From contig NZ_AOLQ01000069.1 in assembly GCF_000337775.1 (NCBI RefSeq), positions 186,001 through 250,000 on the forward strand: a stretch of 64,000 bases of DNA, in the 5' to 3' direction. The DNA is from Haloarcula vallismortis ATCC 29715. Lineage in GTDB: Archaea; Halobacteriota; Halobacteria; Halobacteriales; Haloarculaceae. The position numbers were made by a program, and so were the translations under genes. Position 1 is the first letter of the stretch. Each line of letters opens with the position of its first letter. Below the pieces are notes generated by a model, which saw only the letters and a program-made list of their open reading frames with translations, was not told the origin of the DNA and made no database searches. This document shows, in pieces, positions 7,604-16,256 of the stretch.

Positions 7604-9409
7604 TCACTTCCCCCAGAAGGGGTCCCGGTTCCGGTGTTTCTCCAGATACATCGACAGCGCCTCGCGCTCGTCGACGGAGATGTCCTCTTTGAGTTCCTGT
7701 TCCAGAATCTTCGCGTGCTTCTCCGGGATTTCGACCCAGAGATCGTCGCCTTCCTCGATCTGGCGGCCGACGGTCGGCCCCTGAATCGAGACGGCCATGC
7801 GCTCGCCGGCGCGGGCCGAGTCGACGTCCTCACCCTCGTCCTGAATCGTTTTGAGCGTCCCGACGCGGTTTGCCTCGCCATTCTCCCATTTGACGACGTT
7901 GACGTTCCGGCGGAGTTCGCCCGAGAGGATTTCGACGCCGACGACGGCGGGGTCGGACTGGCGGAAGGTGTGGTCCTGCAGAATCCGGAACTTCGCGGGG
8001 CGGGTGATATTTTCGAGGATCTGTTCCTGCTGGGCCTCCTCGATGGCGGTGACGTGGTCGTCGTAGGACTCGACGAGCTGGTAGATGACATCATCCTCGA
8101 ACAGCTCCACGTCCTCCTGCTCTGCGAGGTCGCGTGCGTCATCGAGCACCTCGACGCTGAAGGCGAGAATCGCCTGGTTGGTCGGCTCGCCGGCTGTCTC
8201 GGCGACTCGCACGTCCCGCGGCGCGACTGCCCCGACCTCAGCGCGCATGACCGGGATCTCCTCTTCTTCGAGCGTACTGGAGAGGGCTTCCAGCGAGCCC
8301 AGGGTGTCGGCCTTGATGACGACGCCCTCCTCCTGGGTCGTCACCTCGATTTCGGCGAGTTCCTCTTCGACCTCGGCGATGACCTCGCTGCGGTCGCGGT
8401 CGCGGATGACGCGAATCGGCGCGCCGGCCATCGCGTCCCCGAGGTCCGGCGCGGCGATCTTGACCCCGTCAGCGGCGGCGACCTGCTCGACCTGTTCGAA
8501 CTCCTGTTCGGTCCGGATCTCTTCGAGCGGGCGTGGCCGGAGCAGCGCGCGCACGTCAGTGATGATGGGTCCTTGCAGGCCGCCGACGACGATGGTGTCG
8601 TCGTTGCGGATGGTCCCGTCGTAGATGATGGCGTCGAGCGTCGTCCCAAAGCCCTGGGTGTCTTTCACTTCGAGAACGGTCCCGACGCCGGGGCCGCTGG
8701 TGTCGATCTCCATCTCCTCTTTCATGTACCGCTGGGACAGTCCCATCATCACCGTCAGCAGGTCGGGGATGCCCTCGCTGGTTTCGGCGGAGACCGGCAC
8801 GACGCCGATGTTGGCCTGGAAGTTCTGGACGCGCCAGTACATGTCCGCGGAGAACCCGTTATCGGAGAGTTCGCCGATGATCTCGTACAGCTTCTCGTTG
8901 AGGTCGGACTGGACGCGGTCGGACTGGGCGTCCATCGTCTGCTGGACCGGCTGGCCTTCGTTGGGGTTCCAGCCCGGCACGGTGTCGATCTTGTTCGCGG
9001 CGACGATAAACGGCGTCTGGGTCCGCTTGAGAATGTCAATGGCCTCCAGCGTCTGGGGCTGGAAGCCGTCGTTGACGTCGACGACGAGGATGGCGATGTC
9101 TGCGAGTGCGCCACCTCGCGAGCGCAGCGTCGAGAAGGAGTGGTGGCCCGGCGTGTCGATAAACAGCAGGCCGGGCAGGTCGAAGTCCGTCGGGTCGACG
9201 AGGTCGCCGGCGATCTCCGAAATCACGTCCAGCGGGACGGCCGTCGCGCCGATGTGCTGGGTGATCGCGCCTGATTCGCCGGCAGTGACGGCCGACCCGC
9301 GTATCTTGTCGAGCAGGCTCGTCTTCCCGTGGTCGACGTGGCCCAGAACGGCGACGATGGGCGTCCGCAGGGTGTCGTCGGTGGCTGTGGTGGGGTCCGT
9401 GTCAGACAT
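7604..9409 (-). CDS. infB: Translation initiation factor aIF5B (aIF2-type GTPase)
   Basis: A 601-residue GTPase that joins the ribosomal subunits during initiation. The G motifs are intact: GHVDHGKT (residues 23-30), DTPGHHSF (85-92) and NKID (139-142). Domain II, the central domain and the C-terminal EF-Tu-like domain follow, with the C-terminal helix ending the protein. The length matches archaeal aIF5B, which lacks the long N-terminal extension of eukaryotic eIF5B. No operon partner is evident; it is flanked by an AT-rich lipoprotein gene and halocyanin. It should be essential. Confidence 0.97.
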   Translation of the reverse strand: MSDTDPTTATDDTLRTPIVAVLGHVDHGKTSLLDKIRGSAVTAGESGAITQHIGATAVPLDVISEIAGDLVDPTDFDLPGLLFIDTPGHHSFSTLRSRGGALADIAILVVDVNDGFQPQTLEAIDILKRTQTPFIVAANKIDTVPGWNPNEGQPVQQTMDAQSDRVQSDLNEKLYEIIGELSDNGFSADMYWRVQNFQANIGVVPVSAETSEGIPDLLTVMMGLSQRYMKEEMEIDTSGPGVGTVLEVKDTQGFGTTLDAIIYDGTIRNDDTIVVGGLQGPIITDVRALLRPRPLEEIRTEQEFEQVEQVAAADGVKIAAPDLGDAMAGAPIRVIRDRDRSEVIAEVEEELAEIEVTTQEEGVVIKADTLGSLEALSSTLEEEEIPVMRAEVGAVAPRDVRVAETAGEPTNQAILAFSVEVLDDARDLAEQEDVELFEDDVIYQLVESYDDHVTAIEEAQQEQILENITRPAKFRILQDHTFRQSDPAVVGVEILSGELRRNVNVVKWENGEANRVGTLKTIQDEGEDVDSARAGERMAVSIQGPTVGRQIEEGDDLWVEIPEKHAKILEQELKEDISVDEREALSMYLEKHRNRDPFWGK

Positions 9410-9503
9410 AGATGGCTCCAGAAGTTGTCAGAACCGAGTCGTCGGTGGCAGTTAAGTTCGTCGTCATGGGTCGCGCGCGACCGAACGTGGGGCTAAGCGG
9501 GCG

Positions 9504-10061
9504 TCACTCGGTTACAGTGAACGACCCCACCATATCGAGACTCTGGTGGGGGACGCAGTGGTACTCGTACTCCCCGGGGACCTCGAATGTGTAGGCGTAC
9601 TGGTACCCGCTGGAATACGTCCCATCGCCGGGCGTCCCCGACCAGTCGCTCCCCTCCGGCGTCGCGGTCGGTTTGACGTTGTGGCCGCCGGCCTCCCAGA
9701 CCCACAGTACGGTACTTCCGACCGGGATTTCGAAGGTCTCCGGGTCGAAGACGAAATCGCCCGGCGCGACGGCGACTTCCTGATCGGCGTCGACCGGTGT
9801 CGGGGTCGCTGTGGGTGTCGGGGTCGCTGTGGGTGTCGGGGTCGCTGTGGGTGTCGGCGTCTCGGTCGGGGTGGCTGTCTCAGTCGGGGTTGGCGTTGCG
9901 GTTTCAGTTGGCGTCGGCGCCGCAGTTTGGGTCGGTGTCGCCGTGTCGGTGGCTGTCTCTGTGGCGGCGGTCCCATCGCCGCCATCGCCACTGCAACCCG
10001 CGACGGTGCCGATAACGGTTGTCGCAAAAACGCCGAGAAACTGCCGCCTGTTTCGCTTCAT
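9504..10061 (-). CDS. Halocyanin-like blue copper lipoprotein
   Basis: A 185-residue small electron-transfer protein. It starts with a Tat signal (NRRQFLG) and a lipobox ending at Cys23. Residues 30-90 are a Thr/Pro-rich linker of PTAT/PTET repeats, likely extended and possibly O-glycosylated. The C-terminal cupredoxin domain keeps all four type-1 copper ligands: His127, Cys169, His172 and Met177. It should carry electrons at the outer face of the membrane, as halocyanin does. The repeated linker DNA contains perfect 18-base copies (9796-9849), so its length may vary between strains. Confidence 0.92.
   Translation of the reverse strand: MKRNRRQFLGVFATTVIGTVAGCSGDGGDGTAATETATDTATPTQTAAPTPTETATPTPTETATPTETPTPTATPTPTATPTPTATPTPVDADQEVAVAPGDFVFDPETFEIPVGSTVLWVWEAGGHNVKPTATPEGSDWSGTPGDGTYSSGYQYAYTFEVPGEYEYHCVPHQSLDMVGSFTVTE
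9796..9849. repeat. Three perfect 18-base tandem copies in the halocyanin linker
   Basis: The unit GGTGTCGGGGTCGCTGTG occurs three times without a mismatch (9796-9813, 9814-9831, 9832-9849), with degenerate copies continuing to about 9950. On the coding strand it encodes a six-residue Pro/Thr/Ala repeat. Because the unit is a multiple of three, slippage would lengthen or shorten the linker without breaking the frame. Confidence 0.9.
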
Positions 10062-10161
10062 GCGTACCCGTTGGGGGCCTGTCGGTTATACTGTTGGCTG
10101 TAACTTCGTGACCATATTCGGCACCCCCAGGTAGCAATAGTGCTCACGTAATTACAGCCGA

Positions 10162-10178
10162 CAGTAGTAGGACTACTG
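10162..10178. other. Short inverted repeat in a 270-base intergenic region
   Basis: CAGTAGT and ACTACTG form a 7-base-pair perfect inverted repeat around AGG, between the divergent halocyanin and PRC-barrel genes (gap 10062-10333). It is about 100 bases from the halocyanin start and 155 from the other gene. Role unknown; operator or chance. The rest of the gap shows only a TATA-like tttatg near 10306 that would serve the PRC-barrel gene. Confidence 0.3.
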
Positions 10179-10333
10179 CTGATTGTGCGTGTTCCGGACC
10201 GCCGTGGTGGCTGTTAGCCGCCGTATGTGGTCTGCGGGCGCCGTTTTTCAGTTCCTGCCACGGCGAGATGGCGACGGGCCACTCGTCAGACATCCCCGTG
10301 GCGTTTATGTAACCTCGTTCGGAACAAGGGGAT

Positions 10334-10573
10334 ATGGCTGCGATACTTGCGGAAAACCTGTCGGGCAAAGACGTGATGGGGACTGACGGCGCGGAGATTG
10401 GCAGTCTCTACAACATCACGATGGACTTCTCTTCGGGCGCGCTACACAACCTCGTTATCGACCCCGCGGAGTCGCTCCGGAACACGAACTTCGAGTACAG
10501 CGACCAGGGCCGCCTGCTTGTCCCGGTTGAGCGGGTCAAGGCGGTGAAAGACCACATGATCGTCAAACGTTAG
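10334..10573 (+). CDS. PRC-barrel domain protein
   Basis: A 79-residue single-domain PRC-barrel protein (LSGKDVMGTDGAEIGSL near the start, LLVPVERVKAVKDHMIVKR at the end). The fold occurs in RNA-processing factors such as RimM and in photosynthetic reaction centres; small archaeal members are common. The next gene, nob1, begins on the base after this stop codon, so the two are surely co-transcribed, and a role in ribosome or RNA maturation is a reasonable guess. A TATA-like tttatg at about 10305 predicts a leaderless transcript. Confidence 0.85.
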   Translation: MAAILAENLSGKDVMGTDGAEIGSLYNITMDFSSGALHNLVIDPAESLRNTNFEYSDQGRLLVPVERVKAVKDHMIVKR

Positions 10574-11032
10574 ATGTACGTTCTTGATTCTTCTGCATTT
10601 ATCAACGAGTATCACACTGACGAGCAGATAGCGACGATTCCGCTCGTCAGAGAGGAACTGGAGGACGAGGCCGCCTATCGCTTCGACGCCCTCGAAGGCT
10701 CGGGGATGCACCTTCACATTCCAGAGGACAACACCGTCGAGCGTATCGAGCGCGCAGCCAGCGAGACTGGCGACCTGGCGGAACTCTCAGAAACTGATAT
10801 CCGGCTAATCGCGGCCGCGTTCGAACTCGACAGTCGCCTCGTGACCGACGACTACGCGATGCAAAACGTCGCGGAGAAACTCGACGTGGCGGTCGAAGTC
10901 ATCGCCCGCGAGGGGATTTCAGAACAGCGCGAGTGGCTGTTCCAGTGTGCTGGCTGTGGGCGCGAGTTCGACGAGAACCGCGACCGGTGCCCCATCTGCG
11001 GTAGCTCGCTCTCGCGGAAAAACCCAGCTTAG
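10574..11032 (+). CDS. nob1: Nob1-type ribosome-maturation endonuclease
   Basis: A 152-residue protein with an N-terminal PIN domain (MYVLDSSAFIN start, SETDIRLIAAAFEL and RLVTDDYAMQNVA motifs carrying the acidic residues) and a C-terminal zinc ribbon (CAGCGREF and CPICGSSL, two CxxC pairs). Nob1 makes the final cut at the 3' end of 16S rRNA in the small subunit. The PIN plus zinc-ribbon architecture separates it from toxin PIN proteins. It starts directly after the PRC-barrel gene. Its last four bases overlap the convergent small gene at 11029-11175. Confidence 0.9.
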   Translation: MYVLDSSAFINEYHTDEQIATIPLVREELEDEAAYRFDALEGSGMHLHIPEDNTVERIERAASETGDLAELSETDIRLIAAAFELDSRLVTDDYAMQNVAEKLDVAVEVIAREGISEQREWLFQCAGCGREFDENRDRCPICGSSLSRKNPA

Positions 11033-11175
11033 ACGGTCTGTTCGTCCCGGGCTTCGAGCCCGAGTTCGACCAGCTGTGAAAGTACTTCCTCCTCTGTGAT
11101 GCTGTAGCGCCGCGCAAGCGTTTCGATAATCCGCGCTTGGTCGTCATCACAGACGATAGTGAACCGCCGAGCCAT
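11029..11175 (-). CDS. 48-residue ribbon-helix-helix-like small protein
   Basis: A short gene (ATG 11173-11175, stop 11029-11031) encoding 48 residues: a MARRFTIVCDD beta-like start, then two helices (residues 12-24 and 26-42). This is the size and layout of a minimal CopG/ribbon-helix-helix DNA-binding unit, which works as a dimer. It converges on nob1 and overlaps its stop by four bases. The conserved-looking fold and full-length frame argue for a real gene; the target is unknown. It may be autoregulatory like other CopG proteins. Confidence 0.6.
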   Translation of the reverse strand: MARRFTIVCDDDQARIIETLARRYSITEEEVLSQLVELGLEARDEQTV

Positions 11176-11231
11176 GCCATCGCATACAACAGTGGTTCGG
11201 ATAAATACCCGTCAGACAGCAGTCAGACGGG

Positions 11232-12374
11232 TCAAGCTGCCGGATTTCCTGTAATCTCGATGTACAATGTGAGGAACTGAATTGCGTTGAACGCGCCGTG
11301 AATGAAGATCGGAACGAGCAGGTTCTCGGTCTTGAGATAGCTCAGGCCCAGCAGTGTCGACAGGACAAACACCAGCAGCAACGAGAGGACGGTCTGTGTC
11401 GGCGTCCCAGTACTGTACTGCCCGAAGTGGACAACGCCGAAGACGGCGCTGGTGAGGACAATTGCCTGAATCTCGCTGAAATCGTCGTAGAGGTACTTCT
11501 GGATGAGGTTCCGGTAGATGAACTCCTCGCTCGGCGCGATAGTGAGAAACGCGAGCGGCACCATCACGAGCAGGAACGACGGGTCTTCGCGGGCCAGTTC
11601 CTCGACGCTGCTCCGGGCCGCTTCGAGGCCAAGCGCCTGAATGAGGTAGCTGAAGCCAAAGAGCGCGACCATGAGGACGACGACGCCGCCGACCCCGTAG
11701 CCGACATCGTGGAGACTGGGGCGCTCCAAGTCGAGGTCGGCCCAGGTCCGGTCCAGGCGGCTGGCAACGACCGCTCCGAAGCCGACGAAGCCGACGCCGA
11801 TACCGATAGTGAGCGTGGTATACGTGGGTCCGGTGACAGTCCCGCCGTCCAGCGCCGCGGCGCTGATCAGCCCTGCCGTCGCGGCCCCAAGGACGACAAA
11901 TTGGGCGAACAGCGTGCCAACGAGGAAGCCGGCTAACCCGATTCCTGTTGCGACCGAGAGCGCTCTGGCGACCGTGTACAGCCGGTCGTTCGGCACGTTG
12001 GTCGACAGCGCCCAGCCCAGCGCGACCGTCACACTCCCGGCCAGTACCGTGAGGTACACTCCGATTCCAACGGTCGCCTCGACGCCGGGACGGAACTCCG
12101 GCCCAAAGAAGGCAACGAGCGTGGCGAGCGTTACGACGACGCCCGCACCTGTCGCGCTCAGGCCCGCCTGCCTCCGTTCGAGTCCGCCGTGACGAACGAG
12201 CGAGAAGGCGAGCGCGGCGACGACGAAGCCGGCGGCGACGATCTGGCGGGCGGCGATCGGGCCGACCGTCGTCCCCGGTGTCATCCAGCCAACGATGCCG
12301 GTTTCTGTGGCGACGAGCACGACGAGACCGATGCCAGCGGCGAGGACACCCCAGTTCGCGGCAGTGTCGTCCAT
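11232..12374 (-). CDS. CPBP (Abi) family intramembrane metalloprotease
   Basis: A 380-residue polytopic membrane protein. The catalytic motifs of the CPBP family are present in order: EExxxR (Glu283, Glu284, Arg288), a conserved His316 in FGVVHFG, and the C-terminal FIHGAFNA with His359 and Asn363. About ten membrane segments are visible. Relatives include CaaX prenyl proteases (Rce1) and bacteriocin-immunity proteins; the substrate here is unknown. The frame stays open upstream, but ATG 12372-12374 precedes the first hydrophobic segment and leaves room before pgi, whose stop lies 23 bases upstream. Confidence 0.85.
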   Translation of the reverse strand: MDDTAANWGVLAAGIGLVVLVATETGIVGWMTPGTTVGPIAARQIVAAGFVVAALAFSLVRHGGLERRQAGLSATGAGVVVTLATLVAFFGPEFRPGVEATVGIGVYLTVLAGSVTVALGWALSTNVPNDRLYTVARALSVATGIGLAGFLVGTLFAQFVVLGAATAGLISAAALDGGTVTGPTYTTLTIGIGVGFVGFGAVVASRLDRTWADLDLERPSLHDVGYGVGGVVVLMVALFGFSYLIQALGLEAARSSVEELAREDPSFLLVMVPLAFLTIAPSEEFIYRNLIQKYLYDDFSEIQAIVLTSAVFGVVHFGQYSTGTPTQTVLSLLLVFVLSTLLGLSYLKTENLLVPIFIHGAFNAIQFLTLYIEITGNPAA

Positions 12375-12397
12375 TATCAGCAGTCGGTCACCCCGGC

Positions 12398-13708
12398 CTA
12401 AAGGGACTCCGTTTCGCCGATCCGCAGCCGCTCGCGCTTGTCGATAACCGCCGTCTCGTCCGTCTTCTCGCCGCGGATGAGCGCTCGCGTGGCGTTTTTG
12501 CCCCACTCAACGGCCGGCTGGGTAAACGTCTCCACGTCCGCGAGCTCACCGACGAGGACGCAGGCGGCCTCCATCGCGTACAGCAGCTCGCCGAGGTTCT
12601 CGGCGTCGAGCCGGTCGATTTCCACTTCCAGCTCCGGCCGGTCGGCCGCTGGCAGGCTCGCCACCGTTGCCTCGTACTCGGCGTCGATGAGGCCGCCGAG
12701 GTCGGTCCCCGAGAGGTACGACAGGTCCTCGTGGTCGGGGTCGGGAATCGCCACGTCGGCTCGCTCCCGGGGGCGGACGAACGTGACGACCTTGTCGCGG
12801 TGGCCGGCGCGGTACAGTTGGAGCTGGGAGTGCTGGTCGGTCGCGCCCAGCGCCCGCGCCGGCGTCTGGCCCCGGCCGTCCTTGCCCAGACTCTCGGCCC
12901 AGAGCTGTGCGAACCACTCGCCGAAGGATTCCAGCCGCTCGGCGTAGGGCATGACGGCGTTGACTTTCGCCCCTTCCTCTTCGAGCGCGTAGGCCATCGC
13001 GCCGTAGGCGTAGGCCGGCGAGTCGTACAGCGACGGCGCGAGGTTGTCGGCTGCTGTCCGGCCGCCGGCAAGCAGCCCCTCGATGTCGATGCCGAGGATA
13101 GCCGGCGGGACGAGCCCGACCGCCGAGAGCGCGCTAAACCGGCCTGGAACGCCCTCGGGCACTGGCAGCGTCGGCAGGTCGTGCTGGTCGGCGAGCGCAC
13201 GCAGCGGGCCGTCCTCGCCCGTCGTGACGACGATGCGCTCGGTCCAGTCGACGCCGCGGTCCTCGTAGGCCGCCCGGACGACGAGGAAGTTCGCCAGCGT
13301 CTCCGCCGTCGTTCCCGAGCGCGAGACGACGTTGATAGCAGTGTCGGCGAGCGAGAGTCCGTCGAGCGTCCGCCGGACGTGCTCCGGGTCGACGTTGTCC
13401 AGCACGACGTGACTACCCGGATCGTCGGCCAGCGCCTCCGTGATTGTTTTCGCCCCCAGCGCGGAGCCGCCGATGCCGACGGTGATGACCGAGTCGGCGT
13501 CGTCGACCGGGGCGACGGCCGCCCGAATCGCATCGGCGTCAGTCGCTTCGGGGAGATTCAGCGACGCGTAGCCGAACTCGTCGGCCTCTCGCCCCTGCTC
13601 GATTCGGTCGTGGGCCGCGGCCACCCGTTTGTTCAGGTCATCGAGCGTCGCCCGTTCGACGCCCGGGTCGGCAACACTGGCAAGCGCGGCTCCGATATCG
13701 ACGTGCAT
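12398..13708 (-). CDS. pgi: Glucose-6-phosphate isomerase
   Basis: A 436-residue enzyme interconverting glucose-6-phosphate and fructose-6-phosphate, of the bacterial-like Pgi superfamily with two SIS domains. The sugar-phosphate-binding segment GIGGSALGAKT is clear near residue 85, and SRSGTTAETLANF marks the phosphate-binding Ser/Thr cluster. The C-terminal part contains the expected Lys/His region. I start at ATG 13706-13708 (MHVDIGAAL); the frame extends nine codons further but without support. It supplies fructose-6-phosphate, which the GlmS of this window uses. It lies 23 bases upstream of the CPBP gene, possibly in the same transcript. Confidence 0.93.
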   Translation of the reverse strand: MHVDIGAALASVADPGVERATLDDLNKRVAAAHDRIEQGREADEFGYASLNLPEATDADAIRAAVAPVDDADSVITVGIGGSALGAKTITEALADDPGSHVVLDNVDPEHVRRTLDGLSLADTAINVVSRSGTTAETLANFLVVRAAYEDRGVDWTERIVVTTGEDGPLRALADQHDLPTLPVPEGVPGRFSALSAVGLVPPAILGIDIEGLLAGGRTAADNLAPSLYDSPAYAYGAMAYALEEEGAKVNAVMPYAERLESFGEWFAQLWAESLGKDGRGQTPARALGATDQHSQLQLYRAGHRDKVVTFVRPRERADVAIPDPDHEDLSYLSGTDLGGLIDAEYEATVASLPAADRPELEVEIDRLDAENLGELLYAMEAACVLVGELADVETFTQPAVEWGKNATRALIRGEKTDETAVIDKRERLRIGETESL

Positions 13709-13833
13709 ACTGGGGGTGTCGGCGGGGTGGTACAAACAACTCCCGGAGGGGACGGCGGGTGCGGAGTCGCGCTCGCTGTCACCGCCGCCCGGACAACACC
13801 GCGCTTAACCACGCGCTCGCCTAACCCACAGGT

Positions 13834-14400
13834 ATGACAGACGCGACGGCAGAGCAGTCCGTCACAGCCGACGAGTCCGCCGCCGGCGACGCCGATGACG
13901 ACCGCCCCGAACCGTACAACGGACTCCCCGGTGCGTTCCCCTACGCGTTCCGGGCCAGCGACTCGCTGCTGTTCAAAGCGTACGTCCCGGTCGCGCTGCT
14001 CCTGTCTGTGGCAATCGCGCTCGTGTTCTCCTTCGGACTGATTACCCAGCTCGCTCAGACCGGGAGCGTCCGCGGCGGGACGTTCACCTTCTCGCGGAGC
14101 TTCTTCCTGTTCGTTGGACTCCTGCTCGTCGCACCCCTTTTGGCTCCGGTGCTCTCCGTCGCGCGCCGCCACCGCCGGACCGAGTCATCGGTCGCCTACG
14201 ACCGTGCCATCGCGCTCTCGGCGTTCCTGTTCATCGGGTCGCTGTACCTCGCGCTGCTGGCCTCAGCGCCGGCTGAACTGCGCGAGCCGACACAGAGCGC
14301 CGTCGTCGGCTTCTTTTACTCACTACCGCCGCTTGCCGGCATCGCACCGCCGCTGTTGGCGATCCTGGCGATGTATCTGACCCACCGACTGCTGAAGTAG
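13834..14400 (+). CDS. Conserved four-helix membrane protein
   Basis: A 188-residue membrane protein of unknown function. An acidic soluble N-terminus (about 35 residues) leads into PYAFRASDSLLFKAYVPVAL and then four predicted membrane helices (about 48-70, 92-115, 126-146, 158-185). It resembles hypothetical membrane proteins common in haloarchaea; no catalytic motif is visible. It is divergent from pgi with a 125-base gap and precedes another small conserved gene on the same strand. Confidence 0.7.
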   Translation: MTDATAEQSVTADESAAGDADDDRPEPYNGLPGAFPYAFRASDSLLFKAYVPVALLLSVAIALVFSFGLITQLAQTGSVRGGTFTFSRSFFLFVGLLLVAPLLAPVLSVARRHRRTESSVAYDRAIALSAFLFIGSLYLALLASAPAELREPTQSAVVGFFYSLPPLAGIAPPLLAILAMYLTHRLLK

Positions 14401-14486
14401 CGTCGCCAGACCGGCGGTCAACACCGATTTGGCGTCACTGTTTCCGGGTCGAAACGGGCAAGAACGCCCGTCACGAATCTGTGTCT

Positions 14487-14954
14487 ATGACAGCAATCGA
14501 AGGAACATTTCTTGTCACAAACGCTGACGACGGGTCGGCGACGCTTCGGAACGTCGCAGACTCGCAGGTGCTGACACTGTCAGATAACCCCGGCGTCGAG
14601 GCCGGCGAGGTAGTTGCGGGGACAGTCGAACCGGAGCCGCCGATGGAAGTCACCTACACCATCACCGAAGTCACAGAGCGGCGAACAATCCCCGTCGAGA
14701 CGGTCGACCTCGCGCCGACGGCACAGACGACTGAGATTGCCGCCGAGCAGGCCCCCGGTGAGCTAACGACGGTCGAACGCGCCGGCGAGGGCGAGGTACA
14801 CGTCCTGACGGTCCCGGAAGATGAGACGGACGAGGCGGCGGCAGATGTCGTCGAGGATGAGGCCACCCTCTCACGAGCGGCCAGGCTCGGCGTCGACCGC
14901 GTCGAAGTTCGGACGACCGATGGTGTCGTCAGCGTACGCTACCTGCCGGACTGA
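14487..14954 (+). CDS. Conserved haloarchaeal protein (DUF5812-like)
   Basis: A 155-residue acidic soluble protein with a beta-rich N-terminal half (GTFLVTNADDGSATLRNV, SQVLTLSDNPG) resembling an OB-like or TRAM-like barrel, and a C-terminal alpha/beta part. It matches a haloarchaeal family I recall as DUF5812. Start chosen at ATG 14487; a GTG at 14481 adds two residues. Function unknown. Confidence 0.65.
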   Translation: MTAIEGTFLVTNADDGSATLRNVADSQVLTLSDNPGVEAGEVVAGTVEPEPPMEVTYTITEVTERRTIPVETVDLAPTAQTTEIAAEQAPGELTTVERAGEGEVHVLTVPEDETDEAAADVVEDEATLSRAARLGVDRVEVRTTDGVVSVRYLPD

Positions 14955-14976
14955 CGCGCTCTCTCACCTGCACTTC

Positions 14977-15291
14977 TTACTCGGTCGGTCCGGCGGCGCT
15001 CTGGACCCGCCAGCCGCCGGCCACCCCACAGGCCTCCCGCTCGGTGTAGACGAATGCGGTGTCTTCGGTCACCGCGGACCCGCCCTCGACGGATTCGACT
15101 CGAAGCGGGAAATCAAGCGTGTCGCCACAGCAACCGACGCCGACGAACTCCGTCCACACGTCGCCCGGCGCGGCGGTGTCGTGGGTCTTCCGAAGGTACG
15201 CACGGAACGGCGAGCCGTCGATCTTGTCCCGGCCCCAGCCGCTGAGGTCTGCTGGATACGAGAGTTCGACCCTGATTGCGCGCTCTGACAT
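14977..15291 (-). CDS. Conserved hypothetical protein
   Basis: A 104-residue soluble protein without signal peptide, containing a vicinal cysteine pair (GVGCCGD, about residue 55) and a third Cys in REACGVAGGW. Short haloarchaeal proteins of this kind are widespread; I do not recognise a functional family. It converges on the gene ending at 14954 and diverges from secF with a 100-base gap, which probably holds both promoters. Confidence 0.65.
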   Translation of the reverse strand: MSERAIRVELSYPADLSGWGRDKIDGSPFRAYLRKTHDTAAPGDVWTEFVGVGCCGDTLDFPLRVESVEGGSAVTEDTAFVYTEREACGVAGGWRVQSAAGPTE

Positions 15292-15392
15292 ACCGGATAT
15301 ACGTGATCGACTGGCATAGATGTACGGCCATACTGGATGTCAGCGGCAGTGATTGAGAAGGCTTATTCGCGCCCGTCTCACATCGTTCGGTC

Positions 15393-16256
15393 ATGTTCGA
15401 GTTCGAGGTCCCGGAAGTCGATTACACCCAGTACTCGAACCGCCAACTGGTGGCGGTTCCGCTGGTGGTGCTCGGCTTGGCGCTCGCGATTCTCGGTGGC
15501 TGGTATCTGGTCACCGGCGCGCCAGTCTCTCCAAGCATCGACTTTACGGGCGGTTCGGAACTCACCGTCGAGTCGTCTCTTTCACAGGCCGAACTCAGGG
15601 AGAACACGTTCGACGAGCCAGTGGTCTCCGTCCAACAGGTCGAGGGTGAGAACCGGTACATTATCACGTTCGATTCGTCGAATCTGGAGTCTATCGAGGA
15701 AACCGCGCGGTCGAGCGACCAGATGGAGTTCCTGGGTAGCGGGACGACCTCGCCGATATTCGGGCAGGAGAACCAGCGGCTCGCGATCGTCGGCATCGGT
15801 GTCGCCTTCCTCGGGATGAGCTTGCTTGTCTTTGCGATGTTCCGGTCGATCGTGCCGAGCATCGCGGTTGTCCTTTCGGCGTTTTCCGACCTTGTCATCC
15901 CGCTCGCGGTGATGAACCTGCTGGGAATCAAGCTTTCGCTCGGGACCGTCGCCGCGTTACTGATGCTCATCGGTTACAGCGTCGACTCCGATATCCTGTT
16001 GAACAATCACGTCCTCCGGCGGTCCGGTGGGTTCTACGAGTCGACGTACCGCGCGATGCGGACCGGTGTGACGATGACGCTGACTTCGATGGCTGCAATG
16101 GCGGTGATGGCGATTTCGGCGACGATATTCGGTATCGAACTGATGGCCTCTATCGGGTTCGTTCTCGTCGTGGGACTGGCTGCTGACCTGATGAACACCT
16201 ACATGCTCAACGTCACGTTGCTTCGCTGGTACAAGTACGAGGGGGTCAAACGATGA
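15393..16256 (+). CDS. secF: Protein-export membrane protein SecF
   Basis: A 287-residue subunit of the SecDF accessory complex that helps pull proteins through the Sec channel. One N-terminal membrane helix, an exposed domain starting with IDFTGGSELTVE (the SecF signature), and five C-terminal helices, including the conserved VAALLMLIGYSVDSDILLNN segment. The stop overlaps the start of secD by four bases (ATGA), so the pair is translationally coupled. The secF-secD order is the usual one in haloarchaea. Confidence 0.95.
   Translation: MFEFEVPEVDYTQYSNRQLVAVPLVVLGLALAILGGWYLVTGAPVSPSIDFTGGSELTVESSLSQAELRENTFDEPVVSVQQVEGENRYIITFDSSNLESIEETARSSDQMEFLGSGTTSPIFGQENQRLAIVGIGVAFLGMSLLVFAMFRSIVPSIAVVLSAFSDLVIPLAVMNLLGIKLSLGTVAALLMLIGYSVDSDILLNNHVLRRSGGFYESTYRAMRTGVTMTLTSMAAMAVMAISATIFGIELMASIGFVLVVGLAADLMNTYMLNVTLLRWYKYEGVKR

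Noticed and set aside
7634-9274. Long open frame on the plus strand opposite aIF5B
   Set aside because: It lies fully antisense to a gene with intact GTPase motifs; such frames are a by-product of GC-rich codon use. The product has no recognisable domain.
9790-9960. CRISPR-like tandem repeat
   Set aside because: The repeats are contiguous 18-base units without spacers and encode a Thr/Pro linker.
11232-12506. Longer start for the CPBP protease
   Set aside because: The extra N-terminal 44 residues are arginine-rich, lack hydrophobic character and would overlap the pgi coding sequence.
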